DNA of 64,000 bases from the NCBI GenBank assembly GCA_947454705.1, contig CANGKZ010000013.1:1-64000 (forward strand), given 5' to 3'. The notes beneath the pieces are model-generated. The model did no database searches and was not told the origin of the DNA. It saw only the letters and a program-made list of their open reading frames with translations. This DNA is from Verrucomicrobiota bacterium (GTDB lineage Bacteria > Verrucomicrobiota > Verrucomicrobiia > Limisphaerales > UBA9464). Below are positions 8,832 through 18,106 of the stretch, piece by piece (position 1 is the stretch's first letter; every line of letters begins with the position of its first letter). Made by a program: the position numbers and the translations under genes.

Positions 8832-8870
8832 TTGCCACTCTTACGAAACCGCATACTTTGCACTACAAAG
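8832..8870 (+). promoter_or_regulatory. ispH upstream region with CTTTG-N5-CAAAG palindrome
   Basis: The inverted repeat CTTTG-CACTA-CAAAG (8856-8870) ends six bases before the first ATG of ispH. A weak TTGCCA -35-like box lies at 8832-8837, with TACTTT (8854-8859) as a possible -10. The palindrome shares both arms and the TACAAAG flank with the site at 7767-7785, one gene pair upstream. I take it as a second operator for the regulator encoded at 8479. The promoter boxes are poor and only the palindrome is persuasive. Confidence 0.5.
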
Positions 8871-8876
8871 CCTAAC

Positions 8877-9752
8877 ATGATGACTCTTCTTCGCGCGGAG
8901 CATTTGGGAATGTGCTTTGGCGTTCGCGACGCCATCCAGCTCGCCCGCACCGAATCCCTCCAACAGCCGGTCACCGTGCTTGGGGATCTCGTTCACAATC
9001 CAACGGTGCTCGATGACCTTCGCTCCATCGGCACCCGGTTCGAACGCGCCTTGGAATCTGTATCCACCGCCACCGTGATGATCACCGCGCACGGCGCTAG
9101 CGATCGACGACGCGACGAAGTCCGGTCCCGCGGATACCGGTTGCTCGATGCCACCTGCCCCCTGGTCCACGTGGCCCACAAGGCCCTCGCGACCCTCGTC
9201 GCCCAGGGCTACCACCCGGTGGTCATCGGCCAGCGGAACCACACCGAGGTGCAGGGATTGATCGGCGATTTTCCCGAAGCCGATGTGATCCTCTCCGCCG
9301 AAGACATCCAGGCGCTGCAACCCCGCACCAAATTTGGAATCATCAGCCAGACCACCCAGCCCGTCGTCCGGTGCCGCGAACTGGTCGCTGCCGTTCAGGC
9401 GCGGTTCCCGGAATCCGAGGTGAAGTTCCGCAACACCGTCTGCCAGCCCACGCAGCAGCGTCAAAGCGCGGCCGAGCGACTGGCGCAGCGGTGCGACGTC
9501 GTGGTGGTCATCGGCGGCGCGCACAGCAACAACACCCGCGAACTCGTACAGACCTGTCTCCGATCCTGCGACCGGGTGCACCACGTGACCACCGCCGGAG
9601 ATCTGCGTCCCGAGTGGTTTGAGGAAGCCGACACCGTGGGTATCACCGCGGGCACGAGCACGCCGGATTCCACGATCCAAGCGGTCGAGGCTGCCCTCCG
9701 TCGAATTGCCGATTCGGTGCCAGCTGCCCAGCGCATTCCGTCCCCGCACTGA
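8877..9752 (+). CDS. ispH: 4-hydroxy-3-methylbut-2-enyl diphosphate reductase
   Basis: IspH carries out the last step of the MEP isoprenoid pathway, reducing HMBPP to IPP and DMAPP with a 4Fe-4S cluster. The three cluster cysteines are present: C13 in GMCFGV, C94 in DATCPLV and C189 in NTVCQPT. Substrate-binding residues are also in place: H40 (LVHNP), H72 (TAHGAS), H122 and E124 (NHTEVQG), and the IGGAHSNNTREL block. At 291 residues it is near the short end for the family. Either of two adjacent ATGs (8877, 8880) may be used. A palindrome lies just upstream, suggesting control by the winged-helix regulator at 8479. Confidence 0.95.
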   Translation: MMTLLRAEHLGMCFGVRDAIQLARTESLQQPVTVLGDLVHNPTVLDDLRSIGTRFERALESVSTATVMITAHGASDRRRDEVRSRGYRLLDATCPLVHVAHKALATLVAQGYHPVVIGQRNHTEVQGLIGDFPEADVILSAEDIQALQPRTKFGIISQTTQPVVRCRELVAAVQARFPESEVKFRNTVCQPTQQRQSAAERLAQRCDVVVVIGGAHSNNTRELVQTCLRSCDRVHHVTTAGDLRPEWFEEADTVGITAGTSTPDSTIQAVEAALRRIADSVPAAQRIPSPH

Positions 9753-9759
9753 TGAAAGC

Positions 9760-9985
9760 AGTTGAAGGGTTGAAAAGTTGAAGAGTTGAAGGGGACGGCG
9801 AATAAATCGCGATGAGGAGACGCGCGATGACAACCGTCCCTCATTCAAAAACGCCAAAAAACTGACGCTCTCAGCGACGCGGCCGCGACTCCATCCCCGC
9901 GCGACGAGGGTGAGGGTGGGTCGGCGTTGCCGCGCCGCCGTCACTGGATCCCCCTTCAACGCTTCAACTTTTCAACCCTTCAACT
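9760..9985. repeat. Dispersed intergenic repeat A, copy 2
   Basis: This copy has 35-bp inverted ends (9760-9794 and 9951-9985) identical at 34 of 35 positions, better preserved than copy 1. The core is different: it lacks the GTTTACGCGG/CCGTCTGAAG block and holds other sequence, including a CGACGAGGGTGAGGG stretch. So the ends are conserved while the cargo varies. It lies in the 252-bp gap between ispH and the convergent kdpE. Bases 9977-10003 overlap a 24-bp match to the tail of repeat B near 57.15 kb, which suggests nested or joined elements. Confidence 0.75.
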
Positions 9986-10004
9986 GCCGCTTCCAGGTTC
10001 AACC

Positions 10005-10715
10005 TCACTCCTCTTCCGGCGGCTGCAACCGGTAACCAACGCCGGGTTCGGTAAGGAGCAGGCGGGGATCGGAAGGATCGGCTTCGATCTTGTTGCGCAG
10101 GTGAACCAGATAGACGCGCAGGTACGCGGTCTGCGATTCCGCCTGCGGGCCCCACACTTCGCGCAGCAGAAATCGGTGGGTGAGCACGCGACCTGAATGG
10201 CGCGCGAGGAGCTTCAATAGTTTCGACTCTGTCACCGTCAGCGACACTTCCCTGCCCTGCACCGTGGTCCGTCCGGTGGCGAGGTCCACGGTCAGGGGAC
10301 CGCATTGCACCACCGGATTTTCCACACCGGACCTCGCAGGACGGAGCGCCACGCGGATGCGCGCCAGCAATTCGCCCGGACTGAACGGCTTGGTGACGTA
10401 ATCATTCGCCCCGGCGTCCAGCGCGGCGATCTTGTCGCGCTCGTCGTCCTGAACGGTGAGGATGATCACCGGCACCGAACTCCAATCGCGCAGACGCCGC
10501 AGCACTTCCAATCCGTTCAGATCCGGCAACCCGAGATCGAGCAGTACCAATTCCGGTCGCACCTGCGATACCGCCACGCCGCCGTCGGTTCCGTTGACGG
10601 CGGTCTCCACGCGGTATCCGGCCGCCTCCAACGTGTGGGTCAGGAGACGCCGAATCTGCGGCTCGTCGTCGATCACGAGGATCAACGGCTTCGCTTCGGT
10701 GGCAGGCTTCGACAT
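10005..10715 (-). CDS. kdpE: KDP operon response regulator
   Basis: A 236-residue OmpR/PhoB-type response regulator. The receiver domain has the acidic pair in VIDDEPQ, the phosphorylation site D60 (LVLLDLGLPD) and the lysine in YVTKPFSPGELL. The C-terminal winged helix includes LTVTESKLLKLLARHSGRVL and the end GVGYRLQPPEEE. It lies 11 bp downstream of kdpD on the same strand, so it is the partner of that sensor and is expected to activate kdpABC when potassium is low or cells face osmotic stress. The ATG at 10715 gives the normal KdpE length; the open frame extends upstream in non-KdpE sequence. Confidence 0.95.
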   Translation of the reverse strand: MSKPATEAKPLILVIDDEPQIRRLLTHTLEAAGYRVETAVNGTDGGVAVSQVRPELVLLDLGLPDLNGLEVLRRLRDWSSVPVIILTVQDDERDKIAALDAGANDYVTKPFSPGELLARIRVALRPARSGVENPVVQCGPLTVDLATGRTTVQGREVSLTVTESKLLKLLARHSGRVLTHRFLLREVWGPQAESQTAYLRVYLVHLRNKIEADPSDPRLLLTEPGVGYRLQPPEEE

Positions 10716-10726
10716 GAGTGTCTGCT

Positions 10727-13444
10727 TCAGGATCCAGCTGCGGCGGCGGGGACTTCGGGCGGAACCGGCGCGACTTGCACCGGCAATTGCAGCGAAAAGG
10801 TGGTGCCGCCGCCCGGCCGGGCCGATGCCGTCAATCGACCGCCGCAAGCCTCTGCGAATCCGCGGGCGATGGAAAGCCCCAGGCCGGTCCCACCCGCGGG
10901 CGCGTTCCGCGCGCGCCAGAACTTGTCGAAGATACGTTCCAAATCCGATGCAGGAATCCCCAGCCCGCGATCGGCCACCTCCAGACACACCTGCCCGTCG
11001 CGAACCCATCCGCCGAGCGTGATCGGTCCACCGCCCGATGCGTGCACCGCCGCATTCACGAGCAGGTTTTCCAACACCTGACCGATTAGGACAGGATCCA
11101 CGCGGATCAGCGGAAGCCCGTTCGCCACCTTCCACTCGACTGCATGGTTGCGGAGAACCGGCTCGCAATTCCGAAGCGCGGTGCGGGCAACATCCACGGG
11201 ATCGACCCACTCCCATTGTGGCGCGACGTGGCCTGCCTCCATTCGCGCCATGTTGAGGAGATTCCGGACCAATCGATTCAACCGGTCGGTCGCCTCATGG
11301 ATCTCACCGGCGAGCGTGCTGGCGCTGTCCGCGAGACCGGGAGTCGATCGCAATCCCGCGGCGGCGGCGGTGATCACCGCAAGGGGCGTGCGGATTTCGT
11401 GGGAAATGGAATTCAGCAACGCGCGTCCGAGCCGTTCCGATTCCGCGAGTTGACGGCTCTCCAACTCGGCCGCCTGGAGTTGCTGACGCTCCAGCATCAG
11501 TGCGGCCTGACGCGCGAAGGCATCGAGCAAATCCCGCTGATCCGGCTGGAGCGTTTGCTCCGAATCCACGCGGATTGAAAGCACACCCAGCGATCGCGAT
11601 CCCACCCGAAGCGGAAGGTGCATCGATTCCGCCAGCGGAAGATTGGCGGTGAATCGACCCGCGGCTTCCCCGTGCTGGTGCGCCCATTCGGCCACGCCCA
11701 GTTCTTTTTCCCCCGGGGCATAGGTCGAGCCGGTCATGGCCGCGGGTTCAAGCCGGCCGGGCGCACCGGGCAAATGCACCGCCGACTGCGCCTGGAAGAG
11801 GGTGCCGATTTGCGCCGCCAATCCCCGGATCACCGCCTCGGCATCCACGGCCGATGCCAGGTCCCGCGTGAGCAGGTACAACGCAGTGGCGCGCTCCTCG
11901 CGTCGGCGGTTCGCCTCGCGGGCCGCCTGGAGACGGGTGACCAAATGTCCGAGCACCGCGGCCACCACGAAATACAGGCCGAACATGATCCCGTCATCGA
12001 CCCGCGTGATGTACAGGGTGAATCGGGGCGGGAGAAAAAAGTAATCCCACAGGACCGCACTCGCCGCCGCCGCAAACAGAATGGGGCCGCGTCCCAGCAC
12101 CAGCGCGAGGCTCACCACGCCGAGCAAATACAGCAGCGCGATGGCCCGATCGCCGATCCAGGGCGCGAGCAATCCTCCTGCAAAACTGATCGCCGCCACC
12201 ACGCCGATCGCGGTGCCATACTGCTCCGCCGTGGTACGATCCTGAAACCGCACCTCCGGGCGGATCTCCGTTCCACCGGATCCGGAAGGTGCCGACTTCG
12301 ACGTCGGTGCCGCGCTCTCCGGATGCACCACGAGCACATCAATGGCCCCGCTCTGCCGAAGCAGACGGTTCAATCGCAACGTACCAAGAAATCGCGTCCA
12401 GCCGGCTCCGCCGGGCTTTCCGACCACCAAATGGGTCGCGTTGTGTTGTCTGGCAATTCGCAGCAATCCCGCGGCGCGATCTTCGTCCACCGTTCGAATC
12501 ACCTCGGCCCCCAGCTCACGGGCCATCGCCAGATTTCGTTCCAACCCTGGATCGTCCGCCGTCGCGCCCACCACCGGCGAATCCACGTGAGTCGCAATCC
12601 ACGGGCATTGCATCGACTCCGCCAGCGAACGGGCGCGTCGAACGAGGGCCGCCGAGGTCGGACTCCCGCTCACTCCCACCAGCAGCCGTTCGCCCGATTT
12701 CCAGGGTCCGTCGAGCTGCATGGCCTGCAGGTAATCCTGCACATCGCGTCCGACGCGCCCCGCGGTGTAACGCAGCGCCATTTCGCGCAACGCCTTCAAA
12801 TTGCCTTCGCGAAAAAAATGAAACAGCGCCGCCTCGGCTCGATCGGTGGAATAAACCTTTCCAGCCTCCAGACGCGCCATCAGCTCCTCCGGCGGAAGGT
12901 CCACCACCTCGACTTCGGCCTCGTCGAGCACACGATCCGGAACCGTCTCGTAGATCGTGGATCCGGTGATCTGACGCACGGTGTCGGTGCGGCTCTCCAC
13001 ATGCTGGATGTTCAGGGTGGTGAGGACGTCGAGCCCCGACTCCAGCAGCTCCACCACATCCTGCCACCGTTTCGGATGACGCGACCCCGGCGCATTGGTG
13101 TGGGCCAGTTCATCGACAAGGACCAATTCCGGGCGACGCTTCAAAATGGCATCGAGATCCATTTCCTCCACACGAAGCCCGCGGTGTTCGGCGGTTCGAC
13201 GGGGAATGAGGGGAAGTCCGGCGCACAACGCATCGGTCTCCCGACGCCCGTGCGATTCCACGTACCCGATGACGACATCGCGTCCGTCGCGTTTGGCGCG
13301 ATGCGCGGCCTCCAGCATGGCGTAGGTCTTCCCCACCCCGGCGCTCATGCCGAGGAAGACCTTCAGACGCCCCCGTTGCGCCGCCTGCTCCGACTTCTGA
13401 ATCGCGGCGAGCAGCGCATCGGGATTCTTGCGGGTGTCACTCAT
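10727..13444 (-). CDS. kdpD: Potassium sensor histidine kinase
   Basis: A full-length KdpD (905 residues). The N-terminal KdpD domain begins KVFLGMSAGVGKTYAMLEAA (Walker A) and has LVDELAHTNAPGSRHPKRW (Walker B region) and DVLTTLNIQHVES. A universal-stress-type domain follows (about 245-375, LVVGKPGGAGWTRFLG), then four close membrane helices (DUF4118) ending near VVAAVLGHLVTRL, a GAF-like region, and the kinase: SISHEIRTPLAVI (H682), ENLLVNAAVHA (N box) and GLGLSIARGFAEACGG (G box). It senses potassium or turgor at the inner membrane and signals to KdpE. It lies between kdpC (75-bp gap) and kdpE. Confidence 0.96.
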   Translation of the reverse strand: MSDTRKNPDALLAAIQKSEQAAQRGRLKVFLGMSAGVGKTYAMLEAAHRAKRDGRDVVIGYVESHGRRETDALCAGLPLIPRRTAEHRGLRVEEMDLDAILKRRPELVLVDELAHTNAPGSRHPKRWQDVVELLESGLDVLTTLNIQHVESRTDTVRQITGSTIYETVPDRVLDEAEVEVVDLPPEELMARLEAGKVYSTDRAEAALFHFFREGNLKALREMALRYTAGRVGRDVQDYLQAMQLDGPWKSGERLLVGVSGSPTSAALVRRARSLAESMQCPWIATHVDSPVVGATADDPGLERNLAMARELGAEVIRTVDEDRAAGLLRIARQHNATHLVVGKPGGAGWTRFLGTLRLNRLLRQSGAIDVLVVHPESAAPTSKSAPSGSGGTEIRPEVRFQDRTTAEQYGTAIGVVAAISFAGGLLAPWIGDRAIALLYLLGVVSLALVLGRGPILFAAAASAVLWDYFFLPPRFTLYITRVDDGIMFGLYFVVAAVLGHLVTRLQAAREANRRREERATALYLLTRDLASAVDAEAVIRGLAAQIGTLFQAQSAVHLPGAPGRLEPAAMTGSTYAPGEKELGVAEWAHQHGEAAGRFTANLPLAESMHLPLRVGSRSLGVLSIRVDSEQTLQPDQRDLLDAFARQAALMLERQQLQAAELESRQLAESERLGRALLNSISHEIRTPLAVITAAAAGLRSTPGLADSASTLAGEIHEATDRLNRLVRNLLNMARMEAGHVAPQWEWVDPVDVARTALRNCEPVLRNHAVEWKVANGLPLIRVDPVLIGQVLENLLVNAAVHASGGGPITLGGWVRDGQVCLEVADRGLGIPASDLERIFDKFWRARNAPAGGTGLGLSIARGFAEACGGRLTASARPGGGTTFSLQLPVQVAPVPPEVPAAAAGS

Positions 13445-13519
13445 GACCTGGTGGCACCGTACCCCTGAATGCCGCCGCATTCCGAGAAAAACGCGGCAAC
13501 CATTCGGGATCGGTGCGGT

Positions 13520-14119
13520 TCATCGACGTGCCGTTGGGAAGGTTTCATCAAGCGCTAGATTAAGCAGGAGGACATTCACTCTGGGTTCGCCAAGAACCCC
13601 AAGAGTCGGAGATTCAACCTTTGCTTCCACCAGTTGGGTCAGAGTGTTGCGCTGCTCCGGATTGAGTCCGCGCGTTCTCGCCACACGATCCAGCTGAAGC
13701 CGCGCTGCGTCGGGCGAGATGTGGGGATCCAATCCGCTGCCGCTGGCCAACACCAGGTCCGCCGGCACCGCGCGGTTCGTGCTCATCCCGCGGGCGGTTC
13801 GGATCGCGGCCGATCGTTGTTGAACCGAAGTGATCCAGTCAGCCGAGGTCGGTCCCTTGTTGCTCGCGGACGAGGGCACCGCGACGTAGTTGGTGCCGTC
13901 ATCCCCGGCCGACGGACGCGGCCAGAAATAGGCTTCCGACGTGGTGCGCTGGCCGAGCAGCGCGGAGCCCACGACCTGCCGATCCCGCACCACGAGGCTT
14001 CCTGCGGATTGCCGGGGAAACATCGACTTGGACAACACGGTGACCAGCGCAGGATACACCGCCCCCGTGATCACGGTGAGAACGAGGAGAAGTCGAATCG
14101 ACTGAAGGAGAGGTTTCAT
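13520..14119 (-). CDS. kdpC: Potassium-transporting ATPase subunit C
   Basis: A 199-residue KdpC with one N-terminal membrane helix (IRLLLVLTVITGAVYPALVT) and a periplasmic domain. Family blocks are clear: GSALLGQ, YFWPRPSA, SNKGPTS, ASGSGLDPHISPDAARLQ and VARTRGL. KdpC stabilises the KdpFABC complex and may help ATP binding by KdpB. The gene follows kdpB after 34 bp and precedes kdpD by 75 bp in the same orientation, so all five kdp genes are likely one transcript. Confidence 0.95.
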   Translation of the reverse strand: MKPLLQSIRLLLVLTVITGAVYPALVTVLSKSMFPRQSAGSLVVRDRQVVGSALLGQRTTSEAYFWPRPSAGDDGTNYVAVPSSASNKGPTSADWITSVQQRSAAIRTARGMSTNRAVPADLVLASGSGLDPHISPDAARLQLDRVARTRGLNPEQRNTLTQLVEAKVESPTLGVLGEPRVNVLLLNLALDETFPTARR

Positions 14120-14153
14120 AACAACGGTTCGAGACGGAATGAGCGTTTTGAGT

Positions 14154-16241
14154 TCAGGCGAGGTGCAGCGCCGAGAGCGCGAGATCGATCGCCTTGATGC
14201 CCAAGAATGGGGCGATGATTCCCCCGAGGCCGTAGATCAGCAGATGGTCCCGGAGCACCACCGCCGCTCCGAGCGGACGATACGCCACACCGCGAAGCGC
14301 GAGCGGAATGAGGGCGATGAGGATCAGTGCGTTGAAGATCACCGCGCTGAGGATCGCGCTCTCGGGCGAGGCGAGCCCCATGACATTCATCACAGCAAGC
14401 GGACCGGTCTTGGCGCCAGGCAGCGCATAGATGCCGAGAAACATGGCGGGAAGAATGGCGAAGTACTTCGCGACATCGTTGGCGATGCTGAAGGTGGTGA
14501 GCGCTCCGCGGGTCATGAGGAGCTGTTTTCCGATTTCAACGATCTCGATGAGCTTGGTCGGATTGCTGTCGAGATCGACCATGTTGCCCGCTTCACGCGC
14601 GGCCTGCGTGCCCGTATTCATGGCCACGCCGACGTCGGCCTGGGCGAGCGCAGGAGCGTCGTTGGTGCCGTCACCGGTCATCGCCACCAAGTGTCCCGCC
14701 GCCTGCTCCTCGCGAATCCGGCGAAGTTTATCCTCCGGACGCGCCTGGGCCATGAAGTCGTCCACCCCCGCTTCCGCTGCGATGGCGGCGGCGGTCATTG
14801 GGTTGTCGCCGGTGATCATCACCGTGCGGATGCCCATCTTGCGCATTTGCGCGAAACGTTCGCGGATTCCGCCCTTCACTCGGTCGCGCAATTCCACCAC
14901 CCCAAGAACGACCGGTCCCTCGGCGACGACCAGCGGCGTGGCGCCCGCCCGGGCGACCGACTGGACCGATTCTGATACCTCCGCGGGAAACGATCCGCCC
15001 TGACGCTCCACCCATTGCTGGACCGATTCCGAGGCGCCCTTGCGAATGGGTCGCACGACTCCATTGCCCACCGCGAGGTCGATACCGCTCATGCGGGTCT
15101 GCGCCGTGAAGGGAACGAACTGCGCCGCATCCGGGGTGAGCTCGCGTCCACGCAGGTCGAACCGTTCCTTGGCCAGGACCACGATGCTTCGGCCTTCCGG
15201 GGTTTCATCGGCGAGCGATGCCCACTGCGCCGCCTCGGCCAGTCGGGATTCCTCCACGCCCGGCGCGGGAAGAAAACGCGACGCCATGCGGTTGCCAAAG
15301 GTGATGGTTCCGGTTTTGTCGAGGAGGAGCACATCGATGTCCCCGGCGGCTTCCACCGCGCGGCCGGAAGTGGCGAGAACGTTGCGACGGATCAGGCGAT
15401 CAATGCCGCTGATGCCAATCGCACTGAGAAGCCCGCCGATGGTGGTCGGAATGAGGCAGACCAAAAGCGATACAAGCACGGGAAGGCTGAGGTGAGCCGA
15501 GCCAGGTTGCTTCGAAGCGGTCTCCGTGTAGGCCGCAAAGGCGGGAAGCGTGAACACCGCGAGCACAAAGATGCCGGTGGTGGCGACCAGCAGCAGCGTG
15601 AGCGCAACCTCATTCGGCGTCTTCTGGCGCCGTGAGCCCTCCACCATCGAGATCATGCGGTCGAGGAAGGTATTGCCCGGTTCGCTGGTGATGCGGATCA
15701 CGATGCGATCGCTGATCACGCGGGTGCCACCGGTCACCGCGCAGCGATCGCCGCCGCTTTCGCGAATCACCGGGGCGGATTCACCAGTGATGGCCGATTC
15801 ATCCACGCTGGCGATGCCTTCGATCACGTCGCCATCGGCGGGAATCACGTCGCCGGTTTCGCAGATCACCAGGTCACCTTTTCGCAGCGCGGCGGCCTCC
15901 ACAGGTTCCTCGCCGGAGTCGGTCTTGCGACGCGCGGCGGTTTTCGTGCGCGCCTTACGGAGGCTGTCGGCCTGGGCGCGTCCGCGTCCCTCGGCGATGG
16001 CTTCGGCAAAGTTGGCAAACAACACCGTGAACCAAAGCCACACGGTGATCTGAAAATTGAACGACGAGAACCGTCCCGCAAACACGTCGCGAAGCACCAC
16101 CACGGTGCACGCGATGGCCCCCATCTCGGTGATCCACATCACCGGATTGGCCCACAGGATTCGCGGATCCAGTTTGCGAAACGCATCGATGACCGCAGGA
16201 CGCACAATGGCCGGGTCAAACAGAGAGCGAGAGGAATTCAT
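14154..16241 (-). CDS. kdpB: Potassium-transporting P-type ATPase subunit B
   Basis: The 695-residue catalytic subunit of the Kdp potassium pump. It has the P-type ATPase set: actuator motif ITGESAPV (TGES), phosphorylation site D308 in [12 protein letters not shown], and the hinge [20 protein letters not shown]. The membrane core includes [20 protein letters not shown], which is typical of KdpB, and [20 protein letters not shown]. Length and motifs are normal. I chose the ATG at 16241, which starts the conserved [13 protein letters not shown] segment; the frame stays open a few codons upstream. It lies 42 bp downstream of kdpA. Confidence 0.97.
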   Translation of the reverse strand: MNSSRSLFDPAIVRPAVIDAFRKLDPRILWANPVMWITEMGAIACTVVVLRDVFAGRFSSFNFQITVWLWFTVLFANFAEAIAEGRGRAQADSLRKARTKTAARRKTDSGEEPVEAAALRKGDLVICETGDVIPADGDVIEGIASVDESAITGESAPVIRESGGDRCAVTGGTRVISDRIVIRITSEPGNTFLDRMISMVEGSRRQKTPNEVALTLLLVATTGIFVLAVFTLPAFAAYTETASKQPGSAHLSLPVLVSLLVCLIPTTIGGLLSAIGISGIDRLIRRNVLATSGRAVEAAGDIDVLLLDKTGTITFGNRMASRFLPAPGVEESRLAEAAQWASLADETPEGRSIVVLAKERFDLRGRELTPDAAQFVPFTAQTRMSGIDLAVGNGVVRPIRKGASESVQQWVERQGGSFPAEVSESVQSVARAGATPLVVAEGPVVLGVVELRDRVKGGIRERFAQMRKMGIRTVMITGDNPMTAAAIAAEAGVDDFMAQARPEDKLRRIREEQAAGHLVAMTGDGTNDAPALAQADVGVAMNTGTQAAREAGNMVDLDSNPTKLIEIVEIGKQLLMTRGALTTFSIANDVAKYFAILPAMFLGIYALPGAKTGPLAVMNVMGLASPESAILSAVIFNALILIALIPLALRGVAYRPLGAAVVLRDHLLIYGLGGIIAPFLGIKAIDLALSALHLA

Positions 16242-16283
16242 GGGAACAAGGAGTTCGGAGAAACGACGCAGCAAAGACGGGAA

Positions 16284-17969
16284 TTAGAACGAACGGCCAA
16301 GGAGCACGTGTTCCACGATGGGACCCAAAGTGAGCGCGGGGAGATGGGTGAGGCCCGACACCACCACGACCACCATGACGAGCAGGACCACGAAGAGGAT
16401 GCCGTCAGTGGGAAACGTCCCCGCCGAGGGCGGCGAGACCTTGCGCGGCGCGAGGGAACCCGCGATCGCCAGTGCCGGAATCAATACCGCGAACCGACCG
16501 ATCGCCAGGGCCGCGGTTCCAAGAAGGTTGTAGAACGGCGTGTTGGCGTTGAGACCGGCGAAGGCGCTGCCGTTGTTGCCGATCATCGAGGCAAACGCGT
16601 AGAGGATTTCACTCAATCCGTGCGGACCGGCATTCCCGAGGCTGGCCAACCCGGCCGGATGCACTGCGGCAATCGCTGCGAACAGCAGCAGGAAGGCGAA
16701 CGGAACCAGGGTGCCGATCATGACCCAGATGATCTCGGTCTTCCCAATCTTCTTGCCCAGGTACTCGGGCGTGCGTCCCACCATCAGCCCCGCGATGAAC
16801 ACGGTCAGCACCACGTAGAGCAGCAGTCCGTACAACCCCGCACCGACGCCGCCGAACACCACTTCCCCGAGCACCAAATTCACCAGGCACATCAACCCTC
16901 CGAGCGGCGTGAGGCTGTCGTGCATGGCGTTGACCGAACCATTCGACGCGGCGGTGGTGGTGCCTGCCCAGAGGACGCTGTTGAAAATGCCGAAGCGGGT
17001 TTCCTTGCCCTCCAGATTCGCAAGACCACCCACCGCGGGATTCGGCTGAAACTCGCCGTACAAACCAATCGCAAGCGTGGCAAGCAGCAACACGAACATT
17101 GCCGAAAACAGGGCCCATCCGTGACGACGCGATCCCACCATGCGTCCGTAGAGATCCACCGTCGCCGCCGGCAGCAGCAGAATGGCGAGCATCTCGATGA
17201 AGTTGGAAAGCGGCGTGGGGTTCTCGAACGGATGCGCCGAGTTCGCGCCGAAATAGCCGCCACCATTCGTTCCCAATTGCTTGATCGCCACCTGCGAGGC
17301 CACGGGGCCCAGCGGGATCGAGTTCTTCGCCCCTTCGAGCGAAGTTACTTCAACGCTCGAGGAAAAAGTCTGAACCACACCCTGCGACACCAGCACGAGC
17401 GCAAACACCAGGGACAACGGCAGCAGGACGTAAAGAGTCGATCGCACCAAGTCGGTCCAGAAGTTCCCCAGCGAGTCCGATCCGCGGGAGACCAATCCGC
17501 GAGCCATCGCCACCAGCACCGAAAGTCCGGACGCAGCGGAGAGGAAATTCTGCACCGTCAGTCCGGCGAACTGGGTGAGCAGGCTCATCGTCGCCTCGCC
17601 GGAATAGGCCTGCCAGTTCGTGTTGGTCATGAAGCTCATGGCGGTGTTCAACGCCAATGCCGGCGGCACCGCGGGCAGATGCTCCGGATTGAACGGCAGG
17701 AGGTGCTGCCCCAGTTGAAGCGCGAACAGCACCAGGAATCCCACCCCATTGAAAAGCACCAGCGCGGTGGCGTACTGGCGCCAGTTCATCGTTTCCTCGG
17801 GGTTGCATCCGCCGAGCCGGTAGATTGCGCGTTCGACCCGGCCCAGGAGGGATCTCAGAACGTGAGATTGGTTGGAGAAGATCCGGTGCATCCATCCGCC
17901 CAAAATTGGGGTAAGGACGATCAGGGCGCCGAAATACACCGTCAGTTGAAGCCAGTCGCGTTGACTCAT
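16284..17969 (-). CDS. kdpA: Potassium-transporting ATPase subunit A
   Basis: A 561-residue membrane protein, the potassium-binding and channel-like subunit of KdpFABC. It has about ten helices and the selectivity-filter-like blocks MSFMTNTNWQAYSGE, LGTNGGGYFGANSAHPFENP and FGGVGAGLYG. It begins MSQRDWLQLTVYFGALI. It is the first gene of the kdpABCDE unit; the promoter must lie in the 137 bp shared with the divergent gene at 18107. I could not find a small kdpF frame upstream. Expression is expected to depend on KdpDE. Confidence 0.97.
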   Translation of the reverse strand: MSQRDWLQLTVYFGALIVLTPILGGWMHRIFSNQSHVLRSLLGRVERAIYRLGGCNPEETMNWRQYATALVLFNGVGFLVLFALQLGQHLLPFNPEHLPAVPPALALNTAMSFMTNTNWQAYSGEATMSLLTQFAGLTVQNFLSAASGLSVLVAMARGLVSRGSDSLGNFWTDLVRSTLYVLLPLSLVFALVLVSQGVVQTFSSSVEVTSLEGAKNSIPLGPVASQVAIKQLGTNGGGYFGANSAHPFENPTPLSNFIEMLAILLLPAATVDLYGRMVGSRRHGWALFSAMFVLLLATLAIGLYGEFQPNPAVGGLANLEGKETRFGIFNSVLWAGTTTAASNGSVNAMHDSLTPLGGLMCLVNLVLGEVVFGGVGAGLYGLLLYVVLTVFIAGLMVGRTPEYLGKKIGKTEIIWVMIGTLVPFAFLLLFAAIAAVHPAGLASLGNAGPHGLSEILYAFASMIGNNGSAFAGLNANTPFYNLLGTAALAIGRFAVLIPALAIAGSLAPRKVSPPSAGTFPTDGILFVVLLVMVVVVVSGLTHLPALTLGPIVEHVLLGRSF

Positions 17970-18106
17970 GGCGAAATGGATGCCGTGGCGACGCGTCCGC
18001 GGGTAATTAAAGTGCGGGGCCAACGCGTTAAAAAAAGATTAACGGGAAGGGCTTCCGTCGGTTTTTCCGGTGGCCAGAACCGGCATTCAGAATCCACACT
18101 CGCGAC

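Noticed and set aside
11618-13468. 616-codon plus-strand frame opposite kdpD
   Set aside because: It is a reverse shadow of KdpD, rich in Arg/His/Gln, with no domain features.
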